The notes: generated by a model not told the origin, from the sequence alone. A DNA stretch of 64,000 nucleotides from Nocardia sp. NRRL S-836 (GCF_001279525.1 NZ_LGDY01000106.1:75350-139349), one strand, 5' to 3'; counted from the stretch's first letter, positions 27,921-36,753 are shown. Made by a program: numbers and translations.

Positions 27921-29042
27921 TCAGGAGGCCTGGTCGGCCCCGGTCAGCATCGCGACCATGCTGTGGGGTGCGTCGGCGCCGAACATGACCTCGTAGAGGT
28001 CGTCGTCCTCGGCCTGAGCAGCGGCACGCGGGAACACGGCCTGCTCGTACCGGGACAGGGCGGTTTCGACGTCGCCGGGGTGCGCGGCGAGGGCCTGACC
28101 GAGCTCGGCACCGTCCTGCATGGCCAGGTTGGCGCCTTCGCCGTCCGGCGGCATGAGGTGGGCGGCATCGCCGAGCAGGGTCACGCCCGGTGTGCGGTCC
28201 CAGCGGTGCCCGGCGGGCAGCGTGTGGAGGCGGCGCAGGACCGGCGGGGTGTCGGTGGCGGTGACCAGGGCGGTGAGCTCGGGGGCCCAGCCGGCGAACT
28301 CCGCCGCGACCCGTTCGGTCACGGCGGCGGCATCGGCGTCGGCGAGCCAGTCCTCGGGCTTCACCAGCTGCGCGTAGGTGTGCAGGGTTCCGGCGCGTTC
28401 GCGGTGGGCCACGAGGCCCTTGCCCGGCGCGAGGGCGAACAGCGACCCGGCGCCGACCGCCTTCGCGGTGGCCGGGTGGCGGGTGTCGCTGTCGTGCAGG
28501 AACGTCTCGACGACCGTGACGCCCACGTACGCGGGCACGGCGGCGGAGAGCAGCGGCCGGACCCGCGACCACGCACCGTCGGCGCCGACGAGCAGGCTCG
28601 TGACGACCTGGGAGCCGTCCGCGAAGCTCACCTCGTGGCGGCCCGTGTCGACCGTGCGCACACCGGTGACCTTGTGCCCCCACCGCACGGTGCCCTGCGG
28701 CAGCGAGTCGAGCAGCAGCTGCCGCAGCTCACCCCGTGGCACCTCCGGCCGCTCGCCGGTGCCGCCGTCGGGCAGGTCGAGCAGCACGGTTCCCTCCCGG
28801 TCCAGTACCCGGTAGGACTCGCGGCCGGCCAGCACGAGCGCGCGGAACCCGTCGGTCAGACCGGCCGCGTCAAGTGCCGGCTGGCCGTTCCACGGGTGGA
28901 TGTCGAGCAGTCCGCCCTGCCGCCGCGCGTCCGGCGAGGCCTCCGCCTCGTAGACCGTGGCTTCGATGCCGTGGACGTGCAGGACGCGGGCCAGTACCAG
29001 GCCGCCGAGGCCGGCTCCGATGATCGTGACCGGTGTCGTCAT
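27921..29042 (-). CDS. FAD-dependent monooxygenase, TetX-like
   Basis: The 373-residue class A flavin monooxygenase has the dinucleotide fold TIIGAGLGGLVLARVL at the N-terminus and the second FAD motif LLGDAAHLMPPDGEGANLAM near residue 285. The N-terminal R-x-G-G-L-L-D-I-H-P segment and the PEVPRGELRQLLLDSL segment follow the layout of tetracycline-inactivating TetX enzymes and relatives. It hydroxylates an aromatic or polyketide substrate using NADPH and O2; the actual substrate is unknown. Divergent from a TetR regulator with two operator-like palindromes between them, suggesting induction by the substrate. Confidence 0.88.
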   Translation of the reverse strand: MTTPVTIIGAGLGGLVLARVLHVHGIEATVYEAEASPDARRQGGLLDIHPWNGQPALDAAGLTDGFRALVLAGRESYRVLDREGTVLLDLPDGGTGERPEVPRGELRQLLLDSLPQGTVRWGHKVTGVRTVDTGRHEVSFADGSQVVTSLLVGADGAWSRVRPLLSAAVPAYVGVTVVETFLHDSDTRHPATAKAVGAGSLFALAPGKGLVAHRERAGTLHTYAQLVKPEDWLADADAAAVTERVAAEFAGWAPELTALVTATDTPPVLRRLHTLPAGHRWDRTPGVTLLGDAAHLMPPDGEGANLAMQDGAELGQALAAHPGDVETALSRYEQAVFPRAAAQAEDDDLYEVMFGADAPHSMVAMLTGADQAS

Positions 29043-29060
29043 GGTGTTCCTCCGAAACGC

Positions 29061-29112
29061 TTTGGATCGTTGCTCCAACGACGCTACCACCGATTTGGAT
29101 CGGCGATCCAAA
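29061..29112. promoter_or_regulatory. Two TetR operator-like palindromes
   Basis: A perfect site TTTGGATCG-G-CGATCCAAA (29094-29112) and a degenerate copy TTTGGATCG-T-TGCTCCAAC (29061-29079), 33 bp apart, lie between the monooxygenase and TetR starts. They are the likely binding sites of the TetR protein on both promoters. Confidence 0.82.
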
Positions 29113-29129
29113 GGTGCGAGGATGGGGGC

Positions 29130-29804
29130 ATGGCAGCCAAGGCCCACCGGACCCCGCGGCGCACGGACGCGCTGTCCAAGGAGCGGATCATCGAGGCCGC
29201 GACGGAGATCCTCGACGCCGAGGGCGAGAGCGCGCTGACCCTGCGCGCGCTCACCGCACGCCTCAACACCGGCTACGGCGCGATCTACCACCACGTGGCC
29301 AACAAGGGCGAGGTCGTCGCGGCCGCCACCGACGACATCGTCACGCGCGTGGTGGCCGGCGCGGTCGCCGACGCGGACCCGCGAGAGGCGTTGCGCACCG
29401 TCGCGCTGGGCCTGTTCGACGTGATCGACGCGCACCCGTGGGTCGGCGCCCAGCTGTCGCGCGAACCGTGGCGGCCCGCGTTGCTGGAGATCTACGAGTG
29501 CATCGGCCGGCTGCTCGACGCGCTGCACGTCCCCGAGGGAGCACTCGTCGACGCCGCGGGCGCGATGGTGAACTACGTCCTCGGTGTCGCGGGGCAGAAC
29601 GCCGCGAACACCCGGTTCCTCACCGGCAGCGACACGGACCGGTCGGTCTTCCTCGGCAGCATCGCCGCGCGGTGGTCGGAGCTCGACCCCGAGCGGTACC
29701 CGTTCGTGCACAGGGCGGCGGCACAGCTGCCCGAGCACGACGACCGCGAGCAGTTCCTCGCCGGGGTCGACATCTTCCTGGCCGGCATCGCGACCTTGCG
29801 CTAG
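29130..29804 (+). CDS. TetR family regulator of the flavin monooxygenase
   Basis: The 224-residue protein has an N-terminal HTH (SKERIIEAATEILDAEGESA, with GYGAIYHHVANKGEVVAAAT) and a TetR_C-type ligand domain. ATG 29130 follows GAGGATGGGG. Divergent neighbour of the TetX-like gene, with a perfect 19-bp palindrome ending 18 bp upstream of its start. Probable repressor released by the enzyme substrate or a related aromatic compound. Confidence 0.9.
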   Translation: MAAKAHRTPRRTDALSKERIIEAATEILDAEGESALTLRALTARLNTGYGAIYHHVANKGEVVAAATDDIVTRVVAGAVADADPREALRTVALGLFDVIDAHPWVGAQLSREPWRPALLEIYECIGRLLDALHVPEGALVDAAGAMVNYVLGVAGQNAANTRFLTGSDTDRSVFLGSIAARWSELDPERYPFVHRAAAQLPEHDDREQFLAGVDIFLAGIATLR

Positions 29805-29815
29805 CCGGCCGGCCG

Positions 29816-30202
29816 TCAGGCGTGCTGCACGATCTGGATCAGGTTGCCGCAGGTGTCGTCCAGCACCGCGGTCGTGACCGGGCCCATCTCCAGCGGCTCC
29901 TGGGTGAACCGCACCCCGCGCGCGCTCAACCGGTCGAACTCGGCGCGGACGTCCCGCACGGCGAACGCGGTGGCCGGGATCCCGTCCTCCACCAGCGCCG
30001 CCCGGTAGGGCTTCACCGCGGGGTGGCCGTCGGGTTCGAGCAGCAGCTCGGTGCCGTCGGGGTCCTCCGGCGAGACCACGGTCAGCCACCGGTCCGCCCC
30101 CAGCGGTACCTCGGTCTTCTTCACGAAGCCCAGCACCTCGGTGTAGAAGCGCAGCGCCTTGTCCTGGTCGTCGACGAAGATGCTGGTCAGGTGGATCCTC
30201 AT
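29816..30202 (-). CDS. VOC (glyoxalase/bleomycin-resistance fold) protein
   Basis: The 128-residue protein has two beta-alpha-beta-beta-beta modules (MRIHLTSIFVDDQDKALRFY opening, then FAVRDVRAEFDRLSARGVRF). The metal or substrate pocket is built from residues near the C-terminus (GNLIQIVQ). ATG 30202 overlaps the upstream ArsR stop, so the two are one operon. Members range from dioxygenases to resistance proteins; the role here is unknown. Confidence 0.9.
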   Translation of the reverse strand: MRIHLTSIFVDDQDKALRFYTEVLGFVKKTEVPLGADRWLTVVSPEDPDGTELLLEPDGHPAVKPYRAALVEDGIPATAFAVRDVRAEFDRLSARGVRFTQEPLEMGPVTTAVLDDTCGNLIQIVQHA

Positions 30203-30501
30203 GGTGCGCCCCTCGGGGTTTCGGGCCGGAGCCACCGGGTGACGATGTGCTCGAGCGGCCGGGTGTTCAGGTCGTGGAACTTGTAGCGGCCCTCGCGGCG
30301 TGACCGGACGAGGTCCGCCGCCTCCAACACGGACAGGTGCTGGCTGACCGCCTGGCGGGTGAGGCTCAGGCCGTGCTTGGACAGCAGCCGCGAGCAGATC
30401 TCGAACAACGTCTGGCCGTCGCGTTCCACCAGCTCGTCGAGGATGCGGCGGCGGTTCGGATCCGCCAGCGCCTTGAAGAGCTCTTCTTCCACACCGCCCA
30501 C
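30199..30501 (-). CDS. ArsR family regulator of the VOC gene
   Basis: The 100-residue winged helix has EEELFKALADPNRRRILDEL and LTRQAVSQHLSVLEAADLV, without metal-site motifs, so it is probably a non-metal ArsR. GTG 30501 is chosen because a longer frame starting at TTG 30528 would run through the operator-like repeats. It overlaps the VOC gene by four bases. Confidence 0.85.
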   Translation of the reverse strand: MGGVEEELFKALADPNRRRILDELVERDGQTLFEICSRLLSKHGLSLTRQAVSQHLSVLEAADLVRSRREGRYKFHDLNTRPLEHIVTRWLRPETPRGAP

Positions 30502-30504
30502 GAT

Positions 30505-30543
30505 AGGCAAGTGACGACTTACCTGCAAGCGGCGACTTGCCTG
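30505..30543. promoter_or_regulatory. ArsR operator-like inverted repeats
   Basis: AGGCAAGT-GACG-ACTTACCT (30505-30524) has 8-bp arms with one mismatch. It is followed by GCAAGCGGCGACTTGCCTG, which repeats the CGACTTRCCTG half-site, so two overlapping sites lie directly in front of the ArsR start. Autoregulation inferred. Confidence 0.65.
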
Positions 30544-30730
30544 TCGGGGTGGGTGCCGACCGCTCGGGTTCCGCTACCGTCGCCGCCGGAACCCGCGACG
30601 TGGTGCCGTGACCGCGGAGGTTCGCACCGGCCGTCCCGCGTTCGACAAAGCCGGTGAGGTTTTTCCGTTATCCACCGGCACCGGGGACATCTCCTGGTCA
30701 GAGGACCCTGGACCGGCGAGTGAGGTGGAC

Positions 30731-32566
30731 ATGGCGGTGGCCGAGGAACCCGGCGTCGCGACGGTGGTGGCCGCGCGCGACGGCGACCAGCGCGCGTTGG
30801 ACGACCTGGTGAGCGGGTACCTGCCCCTGGTCTACAACATCGTCGGGCACGCGCTCGGCGGGCACGCGGACACCGACGACGTCGTCCAGGAGACGATGCT
30901 GCGTGCGGTGCACGGGCTGTCGTCGCTGCGCGACCCCGCCGGGTTCCGGTCGTGGCTCGTCGTGATCGCGATGAACCAGATCCGGTTGCGGCACCGCGAA
31001 CGGCAACGGGTGCCGGTCACCGGCCCGATGCCCGACGACGTCGCCGACCCCGGCGCGGACTTCGTCGACCTCACCATCATCCGCCTGCAGCTGTCCGGGC
31101 AGCGGCGTGAGGTCGTCGCGGCCACCCGGTGGCTCAGCGCGGACGAACGCGAGCTGCTGTCGCTGTGGTGGCTGGAGGCGGCCGGGCGGCTGACCCGTGA
31201 CGAGGTCGCCAACGCGATCGGGCTGACTCCGCAGCACACCGCCGTGCGCGTGCAACGGGTCAAGGCCCAGCTCGACGCCGCACGCATCGTCGTGCGCACG
31301 TTGGAGCGCACGCCGCGGTGCCCGGAGCTCGCCGCCGTGGTCGCGGACTGGGACGGTGACCCGAGTCCGTTGTGGCGCAAGCGGATCGCCCGGCACAGCC
31401 GCGGTTGCGCCCGGTGTGAGCGGTGTGGCCAGGACCTGGCGTCGGTCGAGGGGCTGATCGCGCGGCTGCCGCTGGTGCCGCTGCCCGCCGCGTTCGGGTT
31501 CGACCCGTCCGCGCTGGTCGGGTCGCAGGCGACCATCACCCACGTCACCGCGAGCCCGGTGAGTGGCGGCAAGCTCGGCCTGTTCCTGCAGGGCTCGCTG
31601 GTGAAACCGCTCGCCGCCGCGGCGGCCGCCGTGCTGGCCGCGGGCATCGTGGTGGCCGTGCTGCCCGCACGGGACGAACCGGTCGCGAGCGCGGTCATCA
31701 CCACCACGAGCCAGAGGGTCCCCACGACCACGCCACCGCCCACCACTGTGCCGTCGTCCGCGCCGTCCTCGGTGCAGCCGACGACGACAGCGCCCGCCGT
31801 CGCCGTGCCGGCCCCGCCCGTGACACCTGTTGTGGCGTCGGCGAAGAAGGGCGTCAGCACGTGGAACTTCACCGGTGTCGGCAAGGCGCTGACCGACGTC
31901 CGTGCCGGCTGGTACTACAACTGGGCCGTGCACCCCGACGGCATCCCCACGCCGCCGAACGTCGAGTTCGTGCCGATGATCTGGGGCGCGAAGTTCACCG
32001 ACGACGCCACCCTCGCCCGGGCGAAGGCGAACGGCAGGGTGCTGCTCGGGTTCAACGAGCCGGACTTCCCCGACCAGGCGAACATGACGCCGGAGCAGGC
32101 GCTCGACCTGTGGCCGAAGCTGGCCGCGACCGGGCTGCGCCTCGGCAGCCCCGCCGTCGCCCACAGCGGTGACAAGGCGGGCGGCTGGCTCGACCGGTTC
32201 ATGACCGGTGCGGACCGGCGGGGTCTGCGCGTCGACTTCATCACGGTGCACTGGTACGGCTCCGACTTCAGCGCCGCCGCCGTGGGCCACCTGAAGAACT
32301 ACCTCGACGCCGTGCACGCGCGGTACGGCAAACCGGTGTGGCTCACCGAGTACTCGCTCATCGACTTCTCCAGCGGCACGCCGCGCTACCCGACGCAGGC
32401 CGAGCTCGCGGCCTTCGCGCGCGGCTCCAGCGCGATGCTGGAGGGCCTGCCGTACGTCGAGCGCTACGCGTGGTTCGCGTTGCCCGCCGACAAGCCCGGC
32501 ACCGGCCTCTACGCACCCGGTGGCGTCCCCAACCAGGCCGGTCAGGCCTACCGCGACGCGGGCTGA
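30731..32566 (+). CDS. ECF sigma factor fused via zinc motif and membrane helix to GH128-like glycosidase domain
   Basis: The 611-residue protein has sigma regions 2 and 4 in about residues 12-190 (LPLVYNIVGHALGGHADTDD; SLWWLEAAGRLTRDEVANAI). A H-x3-C-x2-C anti-sigma-type zinc motif follows (H222, C226, C229), then a membrane helix (about 291-313), a Thr/Pro linker and a GH128-like barrel (373-610) with NEP (E443) and LTEYS (E540) as likely acid and nucleophile. One polypeptide would thus join transcription factor, inhibitor module and extracellular glycan-binding sensor or enzyme. Activation presumably needs cleavage in or near the membrane. ATG 30731 is used; a GTG at 30608 would add residues not typical of sigma factors. 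Confidence 0.88.
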   Translation: MAVAEEPGVATVVAARDGDQRALDDLVSGYLPLVYNIVGHALGGHADTDDVVQETMLRAVHGLSSLRDPAGFRSWLVVIAMNQIRLRHRERQRVPVTGPMPDDVADPGADFVDLTIIRLQLSGQRREVVAATRWLSADERELLSLWWLEAAGRLTRDEVANAIGLTPQHTAVRVQRVKAQLDAARIVVRTLERTPRCPELAAVVADWDGDPSPLWRKRIARHSRGCARCERCGQDLASVEGLIARLPLVPLPAAFGFDPSALVGSQATITHVTASPVSGGKLGLFLQGSLVKPLAAAAAAVLAAGIVVAVLPARDEPVASAVITTTSQRVPTTTPPPTTVPSSAPSSVQPTTTAPAVAVPAPPVTPVVASAKKGVSTWNFTGVGKALTDVRAGWYYNWAVHPDGIPTPPNVEFVPMIWGAKFTDDATLARAKANGRVLLGFNEPDFPDQANMTPEQALDLWPKLAATGLRLGSPAVAHSGDKAGGWLDRFMTGADRRGLRVDFITVHWYGSDFSAAAVGHLKNYLDAVHARYGKPVWLTEYSLIDFSSGTPRYPTQAELAAFARGSSAMLEGLPYVERYAWFALPADKPGTGLYAPGGVPNQAGQAYRDAG

Positions 32567-32626
32567 GCTCCCCGCCTCGTCGCTCCCGTCCCCCGTGTCG
32601 ATTCGCCCTGCCCGAAAGGATTTGCC

Positions 32627-33667
32627 ATGACCCCTGTCCACACCTCGGTGCTGCGGAGGTGGCGCGGTCGCATCGCCCTGCTCGCGGTCGCGGGAGTCGC
32701 GCTCTCCGCGGTGACCGCGAACGCGATGTTCGACTCGTCCGAGCCGGAACCGCAGCCGGTCGCCGCCGAGGTCACCACGTCCTCCCCCGCCCACCCGGCC
32801 GGTCACCCGACGATCGCGCCGCCGCCGTTCACCCCGCCGGCTCCGGCGGCGGAGCCCGCGCCGGTGGCCGCTGTCGTGGCGCCGCAGGAACCGATCCCGC
32901 CGAACGCGGTGCGCGTGGCGGAGTTCGTCGCCGAGTGCCCGTTCACCCACCGGCTGCCGGACGACCCGATCGTCTTCCCGAAGCTGCCCGGCGTGTCGCA
33001 CCTGCACAGCTTCTTCGGCAACGTCTCCACCGACGCCCACTCCGACGTCGGCAGCCTGGGCAAGGCCACCAGCACGTGCAGCCCGAAGGTCGACCTGTCG
33101 TCGTACTGGGTGCCCACCCTGCTGGTCGACGGCCAGCCGGTGGAGCCGACCGGGACGACGTTCTACTACCTCGGTGAGGGTGTGCGCGACGACGTGACCA
33201 AGCGCATCCAGCCGTTGCCGCACGGCCTGCGGATCGTCGCGGGCAACGCCAAGGCCACCGCACCGGACAACACCACGATGTCGCGCTGGTCGTGCCTGCA
33301 CGCCGGTCACGTCGGCGCCTCGAAGGACTTCGTGAACTGCCCGGCGGGCACGATGATCGAGTCCTACCTGGACTTCCCGCAGTGCTGGAACGGCAAGGAC
33401 CTGGACTCCGCCGACCACAAGAGCCACATGTCCTACCCGGTCGCCGGCGACTGCCCCGCCACGCACCCCGTGCCGGTGCCGAAGCTGCGCCAGGTGCTGC
33501 GCTACCCGGTCAACGGCGACCCGGCCCGCTTCACGCTGGCGTCCGGTCCCGGCTACACGATGCACGGCGACTTCTTCAACGTGTGGCCGCAGGCGGAGAT
33601 GGCCCAGCGCGTGCGCGACTGCATCAACCGCATCGTCAAGTGCGGTCCGGACGGCCGTCCCTCCTGA
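32627..33667 (+). CDS. Secreted DUF1996 protein
   Basis: The 346-residue protein has a signal peptide (about 1-33, ending ANA), a Pro/Ala-rich linker, then a DUF1996 domain from about residue 95: FVAECPFTHRLPDDPIVFPK, VSHLHSFFGN, and conserved Cys and His positions (SRWSCLHAGHVG; FPQCWNGKDLDS). DUF1996 is shared by fungi and actinomycetes, with unknown activity. GAAAGGA precedes the ATG. It lies 60 bp after the sigma-GH128 gene in the same direction, so it may belong to the same regulon. Confidence 0.88.
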   Translation: MTPVHTSVLRRWRGRIALLAVAGVALSAVTANAMFDSSEPEPQPVAAEVTTSSPAHPAGHPTIAPPPFTPPAPAAEPAPVAAVVAPQEPIPPNAVRVAEFVAECPFTHRLPDDPIVFPKLPGVSHLHSFFGNVSTDAHSDVGSLGKATSTCSPKVDLSSYWVPTLLVDGQPVEPTGTTFYYLGEGVRDDVTKRIQPLPHGLRIVAGNAKATAPDNTTMSRWSCLHAGHVGASKDFVNCPAGTMIESYLDFPQCWNGKDLDSADHKSHMSYPVAGDCPATHPVPVPKLRQVLRYPVNGDPARFTLASGPGYTMHGDFFNVWPQAEMAQRVRDCINRIVKCGPDGRPS

Positions 33668-33718
33668 CCACGGCCGGGCGGTCGAGCGGCGAACCGGGTC
33701 GTGGTCGAGAATCGCGGG

Positions 33719-34537
33719 GTGTCACCTGCGAACCACCTCGACCACGCCCGGCTCCTCGTGTCCGGCAGCACCGGCGACGCGGTCACCGAACTGGTGGTCC
33801 CGGCGCTGTTGCTGCGCGCACCCCACGCCGAGTGGTCACAGCTCGTCCACATCTACGTGCCGCACGGCCCGACGGTGGCGTTCAGCGGCCGTGACCTCCG
33901 CTCCCCCGGCATCGCCGCGGCCACCGAGGTGGCCCGTGCGGCGGGGTTCGAGCCGGTGGTCCGCTCGCCGGGCGGCCGGATGGTCGCCTACGACAGCGGC
34001 GCCGTCGTGATCGACCACCTCGACCGCACCACGGACATCCGGCACGCGGGCCGGTCGACGTTCGCCGCGAACGCCGAGAGCCACGTGCGGGTGCTGCGCG
34101 CCCTCGGCGACGTCGACGCCCGCATCGGCGAGGTGGACGGCGAGTACTGCCCCGGCGAGTTCAGCATCAACATCGGCGGCGTGGCGAAGGTCGTGGGCTC
34201 CGCGCAACGCGTGACCGCCACCGGTTCCCTGTTCAGCACGGTCGTGCAGGTCGCCGTCTCCGACCGGGTGCGCTCCGTGCTCACGGCCGTGTCCGACGCA
34301 CTCGGCTACGACCTGCGGCGCAGCTCCATCGCGGGCCTGGCCGACTACGCCCCCGCTCTGACCGCCGAGGACGTGGCGGCGGCGTTCGTCGCGGACTACC
34401 GCTCGCGCCTCGACATGACCGAGGCCCCGTTGCCCGGCGGGGTGCTCACGCACGCGTCCGCCGCGTCGGGCGAGAACGGCACCGCACCGTTCCACGTGGA
34501 CGACTGGACACGCGCGCATCCCGTGCCGAACACCTGA
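33719..34537 (+). CDS. Lipoate/biotin protein ligase-like (LplA/LipB fold) protein
   Basis: The 272-residue protein has the ligase/transferase fold with a Gly-rich segment (RSPGGRMVAYDSGAVVID, about residues 82-99) and the catalytic-type lysine loop (INIGGVAKVVGSAQRVT, about 151-167). This pattern is found in LplA-like proteins. The expected substrate is lipoate or octanoate attached to dehydrogenase subunits; no biotin-type specific loop is seen. GTG 33719 or 33701 are both possible; neither has a clear ribosome site. Confidence 0.78.
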   Translation: MSPANHLDHARLLVSGSTGDAVTELVVPALLLRAPHAEWSQLVHIYVPHGPTVAFSGRDLRSPGIAAATEVARAAGFEPVVRSPGGRMVAYDSGAVVIDHLDRTTDIRHAGRSTFAANAESHVRVLRALGDVDARIGEVDGEYCPGEFSINIGGVAKVVGSAQRVTATGSLFSTVVQVAVSDRVRSVLTAVSDALGYDLRRSSIAGLADYAPALTAEDVAAAFVADYRSRLDMTEAPLPGGVLTHASAASGENGTAPFHVDDWTRAHPVPNT

Positions 34538-34593
34538 ACCGCGCGTCGTGCAGACTGTCCGTGCACGCCTTCTCACTTGGAGCTGACCACCGC

Positions 34594-35310
34594 ATGAGCG
34601 CACGTTTCCAGGAACTCGACTGGCGCCGCACGCCGTTGGGCGAGCTCACCCTGCGCCGGCGGCGTGATCCCAGCAGCGGCGAGGACATCCACGAGATCAA
34701 GCTCAACGACGAGTTCCTGATGTCGAGCCTGTTCACCGTGGCCGAGGTCGAACTGGCCCGCCTCGCACTGGCGGAACTGCCCGGCGGCCCGCTGGACGTG
34801 GTCGTGGGCGGCCTCGGACTCGGCTACACCGCGCACACCGTGCTGGACCACCCGCACGTCGGCTCGCTCGTGGTCGTCGACGCCCTCAACGAGGTGATCG
34901 AGTGGCACCAGCAGGGCCTCATCCCCGCCGGCAAGGCCCTCGCGGCCGACCCGCGCTGCCGCCTGGTGCACGGCGACTTCTTCGCCATGCTCCGCTCCGG
35001 CGCCGGCTTCGACCCGGAGACCCCCGGCCGCCAGTTCGACGCGATCGTCGTGGACATCGACCACTCGCCCCGCCACCTGCTGCACCCGAGCAACGCCGAC
35101 TTCTACGAGCCGGAGGGCCTGCAACGCCTCGCCGCGCTGCTGCGTCCCGGCGGGATCTTCGCGCTGTGGTCGAACGACCCGCCGGACGAGGAGTTCACCG
35201 CGGCCCTCGCCGCGATCTTCACGGCGGTCAGGGCCGAGGTGGTGAGCTTCCCGAACCCGTTGCAGGGCAGGGAGTCCACGAACACCGTGTACCTCGCGAA
35301 GCGCGGGTGA
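34594..35310 (+). CDS. Spermidine synthase-like methyltransferase-fold protein
   Basis: The 238-residue protein has a Rossmann fold with the nucleotide-binding loop VVVGGLGLGYTA (about residues 70-81), acidic second strand VVVDALNEVIEW, and FDAIVVDIDHSPRHLLHP as the third strand. This layout is close to spermidine synthase-like proteins of unknown substrate in actinobacteria. Aminopropyl transfer or methylation is possible. ATG 34594 is chosen over an upstream GTG that would add a tail lacking homology. Confidence 0.8.
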   Translation: MSARFQELDWRRTPLGELTLRRRRDPSSGEDIHEIKLNDEFLMSSLFTVAEVELARLALAELPGGPLDVVVGGLGLGYTAHTVLDHPHVGSLVVVDALNEVIEWHQQGLIPAGKALAADPRCRLVHGDFFAMLRSGAGFDPETPGRQFDAIVVDIDHSPRHLLHPSNADFYEPEGLQRLAALLRPGGIFALWSNDPPDEEFTAALAAIFTAVRAEVVSFPNPLQGRESTNTVYLAKRG

Positions 35311-35325
35311 CGCGCTGGTGACGCT

Positions 35326-35826
35326 TCACCGTGGAGTCTCCGTGTAGTCGGTCGAGCCGTGGCCGAGCGCTGCAACCGCACGGTCGAGGCGCTCGGCCAG
35401 GTCAGCACGGACCAGCCGCCGTGCTTCCTGGAGCGGTACCACAGCGACCTCGCTGATCTCGGGGTCGCGCGGCGCGAGCTGTTGAACGTCGCCGTCCGCC
35501 AGAACACCGCCGTCGAAGATGAAGAGCAGCTGGTCATCCCACGGGCCGTGCGGGCCGATCCAGTCGAGCACGAGCACGCGGCCTGGGTGGATCGACAGGC
35601 CCAGCTCTTCGCCGACCTCACGGATCGCTGCGGCGCGTGGAGGCTCGTTGTTCTCGGCCATGCCACCGGGCAGGTCCCAGTGCTCCTTGTAGGTCGGGTT
35701 CACCAGCACGATGTGCCCACGCCGGTCCCGGAGCAGCACGTCCGCGGCGACGCGCTTGCGCGCTTGCTTCGCGTTGCCCTCGGCGAGGTAGGCGAACCGG
35801 GCGTCGTCGTCCGTCAGACCGGCCAC
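35326..35826 (-). CDS. NUDIX hydrolase
   Basis: The 166-residue protein contains the NUDIX box G-x5-E-x7-R-E-V-x-E-E-L-G (GGMAENNEPPRAAAIREVGE, then ELGL), which binds Mg2+ and hydrolyses nucleoside diphosphate derivatives. It starts at GTG 35826, 22 bp after the phosphotransferase stop. Probably co-transcribed with the upstream APH-like and XRE genes; the actual substrate is unknown. Confidence 0.93.
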   Translation of the reverse strand: MAGLTDDDARFAYLAEGNAKQARKRVAADVLLRDRRGHIVLVNPTYKEHWDLPGGMAENNEPPRAAAIREVGEELGLSIHPGRVLVLDWIGPHGPWDDQLLFIFDGGVLADGDVQQLAPRDPEISEVAVVPLQEARRLVRADLAERLDRAVAALGHGSTDYTETPR

Positions 35827-35847
35827 GTCGCAGCTCGACCTCCCTTG

Positions 35848-36753
35848 TCAGAGGATGTTCCACGGCTGGTCGTAGTCGCCACGCAGCTGCGCGATCCGTC
35901 GTCTGACCTCCGCGGCCTGCGGGCTTCCCGGCGCGGACTTCCGCGCGTTCGTGGTGATCATCCTCAGCTCGCGGAGATCCCGGAAGACCTCGTAGCCGTC
36001 CCACTCCCGGATGTCCCGGCCGTAGCGCTCGCAGAAGTCGTCGTACTGCTCCGGAGGGAACCCGAACCTGCGGCAGTGGACCTCGATCGTGACGAGGTCC
36101 CACTCCACGGGGCCGGACACCGCGCTCTCCCAGTCGCAGAGGACCGCGGAGTGAACCGTGTCGTCCCACAACGTGTTGCGGTGCTGGGGATCGCCGTGGA
36201 TGAGCCGGGGCTCGCTCGGCTCGACCCGTCGCAGCCGAGATGCCACCGCGCTGAGACGTCCTCTCAGCTGACCTCGTTCAGCGTCAGAGATGATCGCGCT
36301 GGCATCGATGGAGCGCTGGATCGCGCCCAGCGCGTCCAGGTGCGGCAGGTTGATCGGCGCCGTTTTCACCCCGTGCAGCGAGGCGAGTGGCGCTGCGATC
36401 TCGCCGGCCGACATCTCGCGGTCCTGGGGAAGGTGACGCCACAGGGTCACCGCGCAGCCGCCGAGACGCATCGGCTGTTCGATGTCGAGCAGCGGAACCG
36501 TGGGTACGCGTTCCTCAACCAGCCAGCGCACCAGCTTGACGACGTCCTCGGTGTGCCTGATGCCCGGACGCACGACCTTGATGATCACCGGTGCCGTGGC
36601 GAGCCGGTACACACCGTTCGTCTGGTGCCTGAGCAGGACCATCCCCGTGGGATCGAAGCCTGCTCGCCGAGCTGCCTCGGCCGCGATGAGCGCGGTGCGA
36701 CCGGGTTCGAACGTGGACTCGGTGAGGTGCGGCAGCTCGCGGGTCGACGCCAT
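35848..36753 (-). CDS. Aminoglycoside phosphotransferase/choline-kinase family protein
   Basis: The 301-residue protein has the APH catalytic loop LIHGDPQHRN (about residues 184-193) and the metal-binding DWE (VLCDWESAVSGP). The N-lobe has a Lys in VIIKVVRP. It phosphorylates a small molecule, but these features do not single out antibiotics. The ATG touches the XRE stop (TGATG), so the two are coupled. The operon ends with NUDIX. Confidence 0.9.
   Translation of the reverse strand: MASTRELPHLTESTFEPGRTALIAAEAARRAGFDPTGMVLLRHQTNGVYRLATAPVIIKVVRPGIRHTEDVVKLVRWLVEERVPTVPLLDIEQPMRLGGCAVTLWRHLPQDREMSAGEIAAPLASLHGVKTAPINLPHLDALGAIQRSIDASAIISDAERGQLRGRLSAVASRLRRVEPSEPRLIHGDPQHRNTLWDDTVHSAVLCDWESAVSGPVEWDLVTIEVHCRRFGFPPEQYDDFCERYGRDIREWDGYEVFRDLRELRMITTNARKSAPGSPQAAEVRRRIAQLRGDYDQPWNIL

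Noticed and set aside
30608..30730. Extended N-terminus of the sigma-GH128 protein from GTG 30608
   Set aside because: The extra 41 residues are unlike sigma factors and overlap promoter-like sequence; ATG 30731 fits the family start better.
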